Made by a program: the position numbers and the translations under genes. From the NCBI GenBank assembly GCA_964036315.1, contig OZ038508.1:42389435-42453434 (forward strand): DNA of 64,000 bases, given 5' to 3'. This document shows positions 33,993 to 46,370 of the stretch, in pieces (the first letter of the stretch is position 1; each line of letters opens with the position of its first letter). Below the pieces are notes generated by a model, which was not told the DNA's origin, made no database searches, and worked only from the letters and a program-made list of their open reading frames with translations. Source of the stretch: Acanthosepion esculentum (Eukaryota > Mollusca > Cephalopoda > Sepiida > Sepiidae).

Positions 33993-34128
33993 CTTCGACG
34001 TGGTCTAATGGGCATCAAGCTTGTCTCGTTCGATCAATTACAAGTGAGTAGTGACCTCGATCCTCACTGGGTACCCCACACTTTTAGTCTTGTGCCACAT
34101 ATAACCTACGCCTAGAAAATCACAAGAA
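33993..34128 (+). repeat. tRNA-derived SINE
   Basis: Begins CACTTCGACGTGGTCTAATG (box A-like TGGTCTAATGG), with box B-like GACCTCGATCCTC about 65 bp later, then a tail ACTTTTAGTCTTGTGCCACA. The head, box spacing and tail recur on the minus strand at 45.6-45.78 kb. Pol III promoter boxes and dispersal fit a tRNA-derived SINE; anticodon identity cannot be read. Confidence 0.7.
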
Positions 34129-34129
34129 T

Positions 34130-34845
34130 CTTCCGTATTGGGAAACAAATTCTAATGACAACTGTATCCTAATTAGTTATAAGTTCCAGTCAGGTAGAAT
34201 CTATTTGGAGTACATAAAATTACCTTAGTTTTTTTGCGCAGAGTTTTCACAGTGAATTAAAGAATATTACTTAAACCTTCTAAATTAGTGGTTGAAAGCC
34301 GCGTTCATGCCATATAATGTTATGGGAGTGAGAAGCAATAATCCAATGTTGGCATCTAGGAAATAAATATGATTTTTATGGTCGAAGAAACCTAACTGAC
34401 TAGTAAGTAAAACATTTTTTATAAAGCTTAATTCTGGAGTATCGTCGAAGAAGATGAAGTCAGACCGAAGCATTCATCGGACTATGCTGATAAAGTTCCT
34501 AAATTCATTACTGGAAAGCTGTCTACGGAAAAAGTACTAAAGAATTAGCATAGATCTTAAACACATCATTTACCATAAGCCGACACGTAGTAAATATCAG
34601 GTAATTCAGCCAGCTTGGGTACTTGGGTTTCAAATGATCTGGATAATGGTAGCCATGTACTTATAATGAAACATTCAGCATTCATTGACCTTGGAGACAG
34701 TGCTACTGTTAGGCGAAATTCATAAAATCTTTCCCTAAAAGATTTTTCAAGAAAAGACGCTTCTTAAATCCAATACCTGGTATCATTCCTGTCTGTATTG
34801 ATGATGGTTTCCCTTCCTAAACTTTAATTGATGTCATGTGCAACG
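34130..34845. other. unassigned sequence
   Basis: No recognised feature. Confidence 0.4.
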
Positions 34846-34849
34846 TCAA

Positions 34850-35445
34850 CATCTAGATTATGTCATTATTTTCTCTTCGAGCTACAAGTGATACAATTTC
34901 AGCTGTTGCTTCAAGTGATGTGGTTTTTGTTATTTGGTACAGATCTTTTGTGATTCTATAGCAACAGCCCATAATGTTCGAAGAAAGATGATCTTCACAA
35001 GCTCAAAGTCATTTTAACCATTGATCTGAGAAAGCGGTTGTATACAGCAGTCAGATTAGATATTTCTGAGCGTGTCTGGCACCATGTGTGACATCCATAT
35101 GAAAGTCTCGATTTGACCTGGTTATTTAAGAACATACCTCGTTTTCATGTTAATGTGTTGATTTTGCAGCAATTTGCGGTGCTGGGTAAAACTACCTCTA
35201 TCACAGCATATTCTATATTCACTTTCCTTATCTCCTATCAGTCAATTGTGAACCCTGAGTGATACACGCTTAGACGATCATGTATCTTTCGATACATGAC
35301 TGACGAGTCGGATTTCTTTCTGCGGTAGACCAGTTGCCATCCAAGACTATAGAATCCGGTCTGCCATGTTATTTACCCATAGCTGGGGGGAGAAGAAAGG
35401 GATTCATAATTTTCCCAAGAGTATTAGCATATAAGTGAATGTAAT
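34850..35445. repeat. composite repeat shared with 50.9-51.5 kb
   Basis: The first part (GATTCTATAGC..CAG.CCA, TTGTATACAG, GGCACCATG..TGACATCC, ATATGAA.GTCT) matches 51.0-51.2 kb in the same orientation. The second part (TACATGACTGACGAGTC, GACCAGTTGCCATCC, CCCAAGAGTATTAGC) matches 51.23-51.48 kb in reverse complement. The tail is the GCGCTAATACTCTTGGG element also seen with the 5S-derived SINEs. Confidence 0.65.
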
Positions 35446-38400
35446 GGATCTGAGTGCAATTCGAACACGGCTCTCCGATTTCTCAATCCGAGCCGCTATC
35501 CATTATTCCGTGCCTTATCTCCTATACTAAATCTATAATCGATCCATACACCGAGGTATATGAAGTGTTCGGTATTTACTCATTCCCCATACTGAATGTT
35601 TATGATGGATTCATTGTAAGTGACATCACTGTTTTCATTCCAATTCTCGATCATAGTTCCTGTTTTGGAAAGGTTTATTTTGAGCCAGCTTTCTTGGGAT
35701 ACTTGCTAGAAGATTTTGATTTTCCATCCTGATATAAAAAAAACTGCCAGTACACCTATGCGGTCGGCATAGTCTCCAACATCATTATCAGTACATTGGC
35801 CTCGAGAGATAAAACAAGATCACTGTTCTATTGGTGTTGTGGTGTCTTCCATCTAATGAGGCTATTGTGGACTTTTCCACTTACTATAAAATAGTAGGAA
35901 AGTATGCCTCGGAGGAACATTGCTATAGCCTGTTCGTTACTGTTGAACTCTCTTCCTTGAGCTGGACGAATCTGTGCCGAAGTGCAAAGTATCGTCCGGA
36001 GAGCCAGACAGACCCTGTACCCATTTATATGGATTCTAAGGTAATATTTTTGGCCGAGCCTACGGGCTCAGAGAACCCACGGTAAACTCGGCCTTGTGCC
36101 ACATACATCTCTCGTGAGGGAGGCTGTTAAATATCAACAGTAGTATAGATTGAACTCTGGTCAACCGACACACACTCCCACGTCGTGTAATACTTAAGGG
36201 TCCTATTAAATATGTATGCAAATTCCTGGGATTAATTTCATGACATATTTTCCGCCACTACATCCCTTGTTAGAAGAAAAACGAAATAGAGTTGGGAGGA
36301 GTTGATGTTCATAAAACGACAATTGCTTAGTTAATATAATGTTCATTAATACTTTTACCATAACCAGTGCAATTCAGATACTGTTGTATGTGTGTGGGTC
36401 TTGTCGGCTAAGTTTTTGTTTCCTTTTTCAAAAGAACAAAACATATCGTTGATAAATATAAACAGAAATCACTTACGATTTAACCTGATATATGCGGCTC
36501 GTCGTAAGCTGTTCAGAGACTTAGCTATTTCTTTCTAACGCCAGTGGTGAGTGTTCGAAGCCAAGGGCTAATCACGCTTACAACCACTTACTTTCAACAC
36601 ATACGTCACTGTACACTATTTGACAGAAAACTAACAAAATGTTTCCGTCGTTTTGGCTTTGTATTAGAGAAGGGGATTCTTAACTTTTCCCTCCCGCGTA
36701 CTCTTATCCTGCTCGACCCCGACGACGTACTATTTCAGCAGACTATATAATAAAATTTAAATATGCTATAGAACAGATAAGAAACTCGTATTCTTAATGC
36801 TGTTTGTTTTTAGTATAGTTGTTGTATATTTAAATGCTGGTTGGTTGAGAATTGCCGCTGGGAACTGGAGATAATTTAGACGCATGTGAGAAGTGATGCA
36901 TATTGTAGCCCGTATCTGCCCTCAATCATTTAGCCACTGGTAATACATTTTGCACGTTCAATGTTAAAGAACGCAAGACCAATACTGAGCCTGGGAAGAG
37001 TGAACCAAGGATAGAAATCAAATTGACTCCTTCGATTGAAAGTACGAACAGAAATTTCGCAAACTTAGAATTATAAAAAGTGTCGAAAGGCCGAGACATG
37101 GTCACGAACCCATCGTCTTTCTTTCACGTATCCTGGTTTTAGACTTATGTTCTGGGCTTAAATCAGTAAATATCTTTTCTACTTTAATTTATCCACAAGA
37201 TGGTATGTTTAATACGCGTTTAAATTCTGATCAATAATATACGTAGTTGGATTGGATATGTATGTGGTTGGATTAGAACATTTCAAAATATGACAAAAAC
37301 CAGCAAAGTCAGGTGATGCCGCATGTTATCTGTGGAGGTTCCAATTAATGTATAAATGATAGATAGATAGTGTAATAAATATACATTAACCGAAATATAT
37401 CTATCTTAGCTTATCATAGTATACATAGGCAAAACTGTGGAACGGTCATACGGGAGCAATTGATTACGAGTCGAAATTGTTTCACATTCCCTACACAACG
37501 AGACTTAGTATATTATTGATATGTACCTATAAGTCAAGTTCTAATAAACTTTACACCCACACATACAAACGCGCGAACATACACGCATTTAAATATATAT
37601 ATGTGTGTGTATGTGCAAAACTTATGTATATCAAAAATATCACATCAAAGAGAAAAAAACAATTACATCTCTATCTAACAAATAAGACCACGCCCAGAAT
37701 CACAGCTCTCATTTTTCTTTTACTTTCCTTTTCTTTTTTTTGGGGGGGGGGACTGCGTTCTCTTCGATTTTCTCAAAGCAATTTTCCAAATTCATAGTCC
37801 ATGTCTGACCAGGCGTGTCCAGATGAACCTAACACCTCACTTTAGTCCTTTTCACGCACTGCTTCCAAAGTGACACTTTTCCCACCTCCATCAAACCCCA
37901 TTTACGTTCTCTTCATCTACATCCAATTTTTATCTGACAAATCAATGTTGGAAGAGTATCAGAATGATTCAGATTTGGGTATTATTGCCAGCTACGTTGA
38001 GTGCATTATCACTCGACGATATCTCAGCAATTTTAGATAAAAAGCACGAAGAGAAAATGGCTTACCTTTTATTTACTGCTTGTATTCCTCAACTTGTCTT
38101 TCCTTTAATATGTTTTTATTAAAATTTCGTTAGTGCTAAATTCGCTATTTTTCTTCTTAATTGAAAGTATTGTTTTGTTTTTGTTATTTTTCACTAATTT
38201 GGATTTTATTTTTCCATTTTAATTTTTCCTATGTTATTTCTATATTTCTAATTTTCTAAAAATGTTTGAATATCAGAACCTTTTATCCAACTTTTAGTGC
38301 ATTGCTTAAAGATTGATGTATTTTTCTTTCTTGCAAGAAGGCAATCACATCATCCCTCTACTGTGGCTTTACACCTTCAACACCAAAATACCGTAACTTG

Positions 38401-38465
38401 AAAGCAAGAAAAATTTATGAGAAATATATAGATATAAATTGCCGGCATTCGTAAAAAATGTTTGA
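35446..38465. other. unassigned sequence
   Basis: No gene recognised. Noted: a GGCCGAG...CTCGGCC hairpin at 36053-36094 followed by CTTGTGCCACATACATC, possibly a SINE tail; a T8-G10 run near 37733-37750. Confidence 0.45.
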
Positions 38466-38479
38466 ATATAAAGTGTTTT

Positions 38480-38857
<378 letters not shown>

Positions 38858-38874
38858 GTAATGTATATAGGTAT

Positions 38875-40985
38875 GTAGTGAAAAATAATCATGTACCTTT
38901 GGAAAAGAATTCGTGTTTTGTGTTATATATATATATATCACAGACACACACAAGCTGACGTACCTGGTAATTTCCGGAAAAGCGAATAGCTCGAAAGAGT
39001 CTTTTAAATATGTTGTTATTCCACCGACAACTAACACCACAAAATGCTTTTCTTAGGGTAAGTTGAAATATGAGCTTAAGTAAAGTTTCTATTTGCAAAC
39101 AATCTGAAATGAAATGGTATTTTACGTTTAAATGGCCGATTGGTTCGAATTATTTTCTTTGCATTTAATAAATTTATACCTGGCGAATTTATTGATGCAC
39201 ATGGCGAAATCTGAAACGAATTAATTTCGTATTTAATTAAATAATATGCAGTCGTATGATTCATCAATATTGGACTGGGAGACGAAATTTATTAAATGAC
39301 ACACCTGTGACCACTTTTGCTGCAGTTTTCGTGCGCGTACAGGTCAAGAATTCACATTTGCTCACTTTCGCAGTGGCATCGCGATCTTCTAGTTCAAATC
39401 TATTATGTCACTTCTGTTCTTCTGTACGATAACTTCCTCTGACGTAAGCTGTAATACCACCAGACGCAAATATTCTTTTCTTCGCTGTTTCCACGAACAT
39501 TGCTTTGAAATTTGTATCAATTCAGAGAAGTATTTTCTCCTTTACAGTTTGTATGTAGTTAAAATTTTTGAGAACCTTCGTTCAGAATTTTTGTGGGTGG
39601 AGGGTTGGGGCAATTACAGATTTCTTTCTAACGAAATAATCTTCGTATCGGTCACATCGTGTCACATGAAAGTGTTTATTCGAACAGTACATCCATAACT
39701 GTCGTGTATTTTACGATTTATAAGAATATTTCTTGGATCACTTTATTAATTTATTGTAGGTACTTTTGTAAATATGGTAACGAGCAGTCGGCTACGAAGA
39801 AAGACTATGCAGAATTAGAATGTCAGATAAGGATTATTTTAAAGAGACGACCTTCCATTCGGTTAGATCGTGCTCCCAAAATGTGTAAAATCGAACAAAG
39901 ACCGATTTATGTCGGGTTTGTATGGACTTTGGTACCATGTTAATTCTCCAACAGAAATTTCTACGTAGATAAGCTTAAAGCATTTTCTAAAACAATTACT
40001 GTGACATTTGAAATATTTTATAGTTAAGGTATCCTAGTTTTCATTCAGCACCAATTTGTAAGAAGAAACCCTAAAGAAGTGTAATTATATTTATTTTTTA
40101 AAGAAATTGCGTCAAATTATATTTTTTGCAGTGTAAAGACACTATGGAGATCGTATTCTAAGAAAGATTATGCTGAATTAATATGTTAAAGATTGAGAAA
40201 ATAAGCTGCCATTAGTTCAGATGCTGTTCCCTAATTTTTTTAAAACAATGATCCATATCAGTGTGGAATTTTAACATTTATAAGAATTATTAATTAGTAA
40301 CACGTGTATCTTAATTTCTAAAAAAAAATGCTAGTCCAATTATCTCCCTCGATTAAATAAAGGGATAAACATGTAAAAAGGATTTCGTGTAAGACACGGC
40401 GGTGAGCTGCGATCTAGTGACTGTAGCGGTTCCAATATAGATATTTATAAAAAACAAAACAAAACAAAACAATTAGCCTAGTAACAACCTGGATGACATT
40501 TTAACTTGTATCCAAAGTTTCATCAATAAAGGTTCACGGGTGTAGGTGGCACTTGATTCAGACAGAAAATTCCACACACACACAGACACACATATATATA
40601 GTTTACGAAAAACTAGGTAATCCGTATGGGTAGACCCAATGAGGATAAAATCCAGAGAGCTCAATATAAATCAGAGCTAATAATTTAAATAAAAACAGAC
40701 CACTTTAAGGTTCCATATAATAAATTATTTCACCACAGCCCTTTCAAAGGACAGTGGATCATCAGATTTATTTCCAAATGTTGAAATGAAAAAAAATTTA
40801 CACATTTACGACAGGCAATAATAAGGAAATTAACGAAGTGGGGGCAGTTTAGGGGGTAGAGAGACAGCATTGAGTTTTATGTAACATTTCTATTGTTTCA
40901 AATTTAAATTTTCGCTGAAATCTAGACAGTGATACTTTAAATCTGTTAACGGAAGTTATATATATAGTGTGTGTGTGTGTGTGTT
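38875..40985. other. unassigned AT-rich sequence
   Basis: Two plus-strand frames at 39405-39698 and 39659-39943 overlap but show no known motif. Nothing else recognised. Confidence 0.45.
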
Positions 40986-40987
40986 TC

Positions 40988-41450
40988 ATTAAAGACGACA
41001 GGGTACTGGGATTAAGCTTTTTATTGTGTGCATATATCTAGAGTTATAGGGATGTTTGATTTTTCCGAACAGAGCACATTGTGCCCAAAGTCTTATTTAA
41101 TATTATTGGAACCTTTTTTTATGTGGATGAGATTATTATGCTGTATTTTCTACTAGTATGTTTCGGATGGAGTCTGGTAAGTTTGTGTGTGCGCTTAAAT
41201 GGGTTCAGAAGGAGCCGTATTCGGATAGGTGTAATATAAGTAGTCTGGATAGGCATGTAGTAGTGTGAGGATAATGTAATCTGTTCTCAAAAATAAGGTT
41301 AGGTTTCCTCAAAAATAAAAGCACGTCTGCAAAGTCAAAATTACAAAGAACGAACATTATTTACGATTTCAAATGTCACTTAAGAAAATGTGTTCCTGAT
41401 CAAACCGAACTCATAATAATTACATTGGTCACACTACGAAAATCCTGTTC
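40988..41450 (+). repeat. second, rearranged copy of the 15.5 kb fold-back family
   Basis: Starts TTTCATTAAAGACGACAGG and AAGCTTTTTATTG (compare the end at 16.6 kb, inverted). 41140-41275 then matches 15720-15860, and 41330-41430 matches the opposite arm at 16190-16255. So part of both arms survives, in collapsed form. Confidence 0.6.
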
Positions 41451-41499
41451 AGACGACTTAAGTTACTTCTATCCAACCAACCATTATTTTATTTATATT

Positions 41500-41575
41500 C
41501 GAATGTAATGAAAATGAAAATAATATATAAATTCTAATGTTCACAGCATTGATTTAAAAGAGGACTCAATACCGG
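41500..41575 (-). repeat. inverted copy of the PLE-end repeat
   Basis: Minus strand reads GGTATTGAGTCCTCTTTTAA, then ATCAATGCTGTGAACATTAG and AATTTATATAT, as at 30.70 kb. Confidence 0.65.
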
Positions 41576-41608
41576 GTGTAGGGCAATAATTATTTATTAT
41601 ATTTTTTT

Positions 41609-41750
41609 CATATAGACAAAAACAATTTACAAGATGCAACCTTGTTTCGGTGCATGTAACTATTTTGGGTTCTCACCAGTCGAAGTGCCACTAAATGCAC
41701 CGAAACAAGGTTGCGTCTTTGTAGTGAGTAACTTGTTTTTGTCTGTATGA
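41609..41750. repeat. inverted repeat with hairpin-GAAAC ends
   Basis: Arms TCATA.AGACAAAAACAA...GCAACCTTGTTTCGGTGCAT at both ends (inverted), about 45-58 bp each. The right arm has GTGC-loop-GCAC directly before CGAAAC, resembling stem II plus GAAAC of a hammerhead; a full core is not present. Confidence 0.65.
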
Positions 41751-41835
41751 AAAACATATATATAACAGTGTTCGAAGGACATATTTTTACAACCACTATA
41801 AGTCTCTTATAAGCCGATTGTCAGAAACAGGTAAG

Positions 41836-41838
<3 letters not shown>

Positions 41839-41871
<33 letters not shown>
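41839..41871. repeat. (TA)n microsatellite
   Basis: TA array of about 32 bp. Confidence 0.95.
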
Positions 41872-42009
41872 TCGCGCGTAAGAGGTGTTAATGAAATTTT
41901 TCAAGTCCAATTCAAAAATTTAGTACTATGACTATTTTAAGAAGGATTAAAGAAATTTCGCAAATAAGATGCCAAGTATTTTGAACTGCAGTGTATATAA
42001 CAGCAATAA

Positions 42010-42010
<1 letters not shown>

Positions 42011-42055
<45 letters not shown>
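42011..42055. repeat. (TA)n microsatellite
   Basis: TA array of about 45 bp. Confidence 0.97.
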
Positions 42056-42056
<1 letters not shown>

Positions 42057-42385
42057 ATTACGATTCTTTGTTGTCATTTTCACTTTTTCGTCCAAGATAT
42101 ATAGCTCATTCCACTTATTTCTTCGATTTATTGTCTATATTTTTTTGTCTGAGATTTTATTCGTTGTATATATGGAAAAGATATTTCTTTGTCATAATCA
42201 AAGCCTTCCTTCTCTTTTGCCCCATATCAAAGTAAGAATTAAAACAAACCCGGTCGACCATAATCGGATTATCCTATTGAAACGAAGAAAAACTGCTTTT
42301 TGCAAAGTTTTGCTTTCCATGTGATTGCGATCTAAAAGAAACAAGACAAGAGGAAGAAAAACAGTTGAAATTCATTGTGTTAAAC

Positions 42386-42386
<1 letters not shown>

Positions 42387-42422
<36 letters not shown>

Positions 42423-42424
42423 AC
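42387..42424. repeat. (TA)n-(TG)n microsatellite
   Basis: Short TA block running into TG. Confidence 0.93.
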
Positions 42425-42429
42425 TGTAC

Positions 42430-42775
42430 TGGGAAGAGGAGAACGAGGGCGAAATACTCATATGGAGTGGGAGAAAGAAGTTTTGAGAGCCCAGGAGAGA
42501 CATTGGGAGGCAAAAGAAAATGAAAGAGAGACAGAGATAATCGAAGCCAAAATGAAAGGGATAGAGATCAGGGAAATATAGATATGGAGAGAGAAGGAAA
42601 AGATATGGTTGGAGAGAAAAGAATTCAGAGAGAAGCAAGGAATTAAGAGTGAGTGAAAGAGGTGAGAGATGAGTATGAGGGAATAGAGAAGGAATTCTAG
42701 CTAGAATCCAGAGAGAGAAGAGGGGAGAAAGAAATGAACAGGGGTCAGAGAAAAGACAAAAAGTGGGAAGAGTAA
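42430..42775 (+). other. purine-rich strand-asymmetric tract
   Basis: About 350 bases in which the plus strand is nearly all A and G. One plus frame reads as a Glu/Lys/Arg-rich helix (WEKEVLRAQERHWEAKENER and similar) with a few stops. Either a relic of a charged coiled-coil coding segment, for example from a retroelement gag, or simply a degenerate GA-rich repeat. Confidence 0.4.
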
Positions 42776-43101
42776 TAAATTAAAAAAGACGTGTGCATAT
42801 TATGGTAAAAAACTTCATCATCTGGTTTTGTACTTTTAGTGTAGCGACTGTATGCGCGTAATTTACAATCGACAGGTCTACTCTATTGTGTTTATATTCA
42901 CACTCTTTCTAAGCGCAAAATAGCCGACTTGACCGTCTTTCTCTCGCCGAAATTAAAAACTAGTTTGAATTCAAATCTGGAAAAGGCAACTGGAAATCAT
43001 ACCACTATCTTTTTCCTGAAGAAAATTGATACTCAGGAGAGATATGATCGCCTGAGGCTTGAAGTGGTACGGTATTAAAATAAGTGTTAGAAATACTACT
43101 A

Positions 43102-43103
<2 letters not shown>

Positions 43104-43160
<57 letters not shown>

Positions 43161-43169
43161 AGAGAGAGG
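43104..43169. repeat. TA/TG/GA compound microsatellite
   Basis: TA array of about 48 bp, then TGTG and GAGA. Confidence 0.97.
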
Positions 43170-43189
43170 GGGATGGAGAAATAAATATG

Positions 43190-43684
43190 AATAATTGATA
43201 AGAACATAATCTCACCATCCCCAAAATAGACGGATAATATGAATTGCCAGACAAACAGCCATGGTTCAACCAACCAAAGAGGAATCTTTTACAACCAGGA
43301 TGTAAAAATAATGAAATAATAACCAAGAGACTAAACTTCACCACCTCCGAAAATATATAGTTCAACCAATCAGTCAGAAAGCTTTCTCAATCAGGATATA
43401 AGGCCGGGTGATAATGAGATGAGAGTGGACATTTCAAAATGGATCTATAGATGTGTATACAGGCAGATGGTATATAAACCAAAACTGGAGTCGATAAATT
43501 AATTTTATCCATTCTCCGATGATACAGTCAACGAAATGTACCCGGAGACGTAACAGGATATTTTTACATTACTAACTAGCGACTTTAGATGGCTAAACAG
43601 TCCTTGCAACATTGAAAACAGACATACTTTCCTTCACCAAGTGATCAAATGGAAGCTTCTCCTTTTGGATACATACATAGGTAA

Positions 43685-43726
<42 letters not shown>

Positions 43727-43965
43727 TGTATATTTACTTCCTCTTGAACTCTTTCTCTATCTCCCGTATGCACCAAGACAGTTACACTTGAACTTTCGCA
43801 ACTTCAACTTTCATCTGATCTTTCTGTATTATTATATTCAGTATATAAAGATTCTGTGCATTTTCTTTTGATCATTACACAAGGTCATTATGAATCTAAA
43901 TCAATTATAGCGATATATGGTAGAGACGGACGTTCGCATAAAATAAACCGAATGGTTACTGGTAA
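43190..43965 (+). repeat. left LTR-like repeat of the decayed element
   Basis: Homologous along most of its length to 45790-46370 in the same orientation. It contains an internal near-duplication (CCATCCCCAAAATAGACGG / CCACCTCCGAAAATATATAG with following sequence) and a TA array at 43690-43723. It ends near TTACTGGTAACGCC. Confidence 0.55.
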
Positions 43966-44006
43966 CGCCATAAACACAATAACTGTTTAACTCCGACGTA
44001 CGTGAA

Positions 44007-44007
<1 letters not shown>

Positions 44008-44046
<39 letters not shown>
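44008..44046. repeat. (TA)n microsatellite
   Basis: TA array of about 38 bp between the LTR-like repeat and the gag relic. Confidence 0.97.
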
Positions 44047-44048
<2 letters not shown>

Positions 44049-44129
44049 CACAATGTCCAATAGCAACTGATTTTATGCCTTCCGACTAACAGTGTACAAT
44101 ACAGTTTGTATTCATCATGGAAACCCAGT

Positions 44130-44530
44130 TTTTTTTCTTGCATACTTCAAAGGAACACGACAAAACCTTTACTACATCCTAGTATCTTTTCCCCCAGATA
44201 TCGTTGGAAAATTGCAACCAGCCATGCTCCACACAAAGGACTGTGAAAAACTAAAAGCACTGTTATAAGCTCACAAGAAAAATCGAAACAAGTGATGATC
44301 AACAAATTGATGTCATTTTTCCAAAATGACAGGACATCCTTCCTCATATCTAAATGTACTTATATCACTAGCCAGTCGGATTGTAGTTGGTGAGTATATT
44401 GTTCCACAGAGGTTTATTCAGGCGCTACCGCCTTTCGCCAAGACAGTGATAACATCCCAAATCGATGTAGAAACAGATCGTTTTTTGATACATTTTAATA
44501 AGCAACAGGCTGCACAACCTAGCAAGTGAC
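44130..44530 (+). pseudogene. Ty3/gypsy (CsRn1-like) gag relic
   Basis: Translation reads FPPDIVGKLQPAMLHTKDCE..KAL, then after stops GHPSSYLNVLISLASRIVVG and FIQALPPFAKTVITSQIDVE, aligning with residues about 62-172 of the intact Gag at 56723-57529. Three or more stop codons lie in the first half. The zinc-knuckle region is not recognisable. Confidence 0.82.
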
Positions 44531-44683
44531 ACGAAGTCAGCAGTGTAATAACAAAAGTACGGATTCGCCAAGGAAACAAACGACAGCATATCGTACGTGC
44601 AAGACATGGTGGAAGTGGCAGGAGGTAAAACGTTAAAATAACAACCTAATTACCCCCCACCTTCACCTGCATCTATTGAGATG

Positions 44684-45225
44684 CCGGAAAACTAATTCCG
44701 CTTATCCGCCGCTTCTTGAAGTCCCTGTTCGACTAGGCGCTCAAAAGATTAGCTTTGTTGTGGACGCAGAAGTTGCCATATCGATTATACCCGAGAAGTA
44801 TTTAGGTGCTGTAGTTATCTACCCAACAAATATCTCCACAGTGTCACCTAACGGACAGACGATTGAATACACTGAATAATCAAGATTACATTTGGCGGTG
44901 CACAATCTCAGACACGAGTTCACCTGTGCGTTTGTGATTGCAAATACCACAATACCTCACCTAGGTTATAATTTCTTAAATCATTTCTCTCTGACGGTCG
45001 GCAGCACAAACAATAGACTGATGAACATAACAACAAACAGACAGTCTAAAACTCAAGGCCGACTCCTGAGATTATGAACATATGTGCGTTCTGATAGTAA
45101 GGCACGGAAAATTATTGAAAAATATCCAAATATAATTTCACCTCATTGCGATCCTAATACAAAAAAAAAATGAACATTTTTCATAAGATCGAGACTTTGT
45201 TTAAACGACGACAGCTTTCGGTATA
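44684..45225 (+). pseudogene. CsRn1-like protease and RT-start relic
   Basis: PPLLEVPVRLGAQKISFVVD aligns with the start of the intact Pol. The catalytic triad DTG has become DAE, so the protease would be inactive. Further on, LGYNFLNHFSLTVGSTNNRL aligns with LLGYDFLNHFGL. After two stops, KIIEKYPNIISPHCDPNT corresponds to the linker before RT. The homology stops near RRQLS at the RT entrance. Confidence 0.82.
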
Positions 45226-45530
45226 GTAAAGTTCGGAAACCCTTGGAAGGATCGTACACAGGTCCGTTTGAGGTATTACGCTCTAATCAGAAATACTTCA
45301 CGATAAAAATTTCTAACGAGGTGAAATGCAGTCTGAACTGACTGAATAAAGCCTGCATTAAATTCAGATACCAAGATATTTTGCTAAATATAAACCAGAA
45401 TTTTGCAAGTCTCGTTTAAATTCCGACGGAATTAAAACTGTCAAAATTACAACGACCAAAAATAAACCTGGAAAAATGATAAAAGAGGAAAAAGAAAATA
45501 CGTATTTTTACTATTGCAAATTATGGATAA
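45226..45530 (+). pseudogene. pol C-terminal relic (GPY/F module)
   Basis: VRKPLEGSYTGPFEVLRSNQ and KYFTIKIS align with the GPY/F region of the intact Pol (residues about 949-974), and the segment ends with EKENTYFYY, the same last residues as the intact Pol apart from one change. About 760 residues (RT, RNase H and integrase) are missing at the junction. Confidence 0.82.
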
Positions 45531-45593
45531 AATATTTATAAAATTATTTTATATATTTGTGTATAAGAAGTTCATTCTCTAAGGAGGAAAGTT

Positions 45594-45785
45594 TGTGGAG
45601 CATCCAGTGAGAATCGAACTCAGTCGTAATTAATCTAGCTTGATAAGCTTGCTAACCGTTGCACCATATCGAAGTGCCCAGTGGTTATTTCCTAAGCGTA
45701 GCTTAGATGTGGCAAAAGACCGAAAGTATGGGGGTCACCTATCCATTGAGGACCGACCAGTCGAAGTGTCGGAAGTATATAGTAA
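45594..45785 (-). repeat. tRNA-derived SINE, composite copy
   Basis: Minus strand: CACTTCGATATGGTGCAACG (box A), GAGTTCGATTCTC (box B) and CTCACTGGATGCTCC. A second piece precedes it, reading CACTTCGACTGG, then CCATACTTTCGGTCTTTTGC and CACATCTAAGC, the SINE tail. Same family as 33993-34128. Two partial copies appear fused. Confidence 0.65.
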
Positions 45786-45789
45786 TTAA

Positions 45790-46366
45790 TAAAAAATAAA
45801 TGATAACAGGAAGGCCAAAATTTCCCCATCCCTAAAAAAATAGACGGATAATAAAAATTATTGTTCTAAGAACCCATCAGAAGGCTTTCAAAACCAGGCT
45901 ATAAGGCTGCGAGCCAATGAGAAGTGAGCGGTCCGTTTCAAAGCGAATCTATTGACGTGTATATAAACAGATGGAAAGTCAAGAAAAACCGGAATCGACA
46001 AATTAATTTTGTCCATTCTCTGATGCAGCGGTCATCGAAACATACCCGGCAACGAAGCACGACTTTTACAATACTAGCTGACGTCCATAGACGGCTAATC
46101 TGGACTTGGAATATTGAAAACAAACATATTTTCCTTCACCCCGTGGTCAAGCGGCGGCTACTACATTCGGATACATACATACCTATACAAATATTCCGCC
46201 TTATCATTTTATATCATATTTAGTATATGAATTAGTTTGTCTTTATCAACACTATATATTTTATTTTAATCATTACCCAAGGACAATATACGCACAAATC
46301 ATATATAACGATATATGGTGGGAACGGTTATTGTCGCAAGATAAATATCTCGCCTGTAACTGATAA

Positions 46367-46370
<4 letters not shown>
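45790..46370 (+). repeat. right LTR-like repeat of the decayed element
   Basis: Counterpart of 43190-43965; ends near GTAACTGATAACC beside a TA array. The two copies differ at many positions, so this insertion is old compared with the element at 55.9 kb. Confidence 0.55.

Larger units (their letters stand above)
43180..46370 (+). mobile_element. decayed CsRn1-type LTR element lacking RT to integrase
   Basis: Two diverged direct repeats (about 43190-43965 and 45790-46370) flank gag, protease and pol-tail relics. The repeats share ATAGACGGATAAT, AAGGCTTTC, AATCTAT.GA.GTGTATA, GTCGATAAATTAATTTTGTCC-like and ATTGAAAACA.ACAT words. The interior matches the intact element at 55.9-61.5 kb but jumps from the RT start straight to the pol tail near 45225. 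TA arrays, an internal duplication and a tRNA-SINE piece have accumulated in it. Ends are approximate. Confidence 0.7.

Noticed and set aside
43960..43980. Primer-binding site of the decayed element (TGGTAACGCC)
   Set aside because: Similar words also occur at the end of the right repeat, so this may belong to the LTR itself; too diverged to call.
45581..45600. Polypurine tract and start of a 3' LTR (AGGAGGAAAG then TTTGTGGAG) in the decayed element
   Set aside because: The following sequence matches a tRNA-SINE and not the 5' LTR-like repeat, so the LTR boundary cannot be placed here.
45594..45670. Functional tRNA gene on the minus strand
   Set aside because: Box A and box B are present but the cloverleaf arms do not pair convincingly, and the same sequence is dispersed as a SINE.
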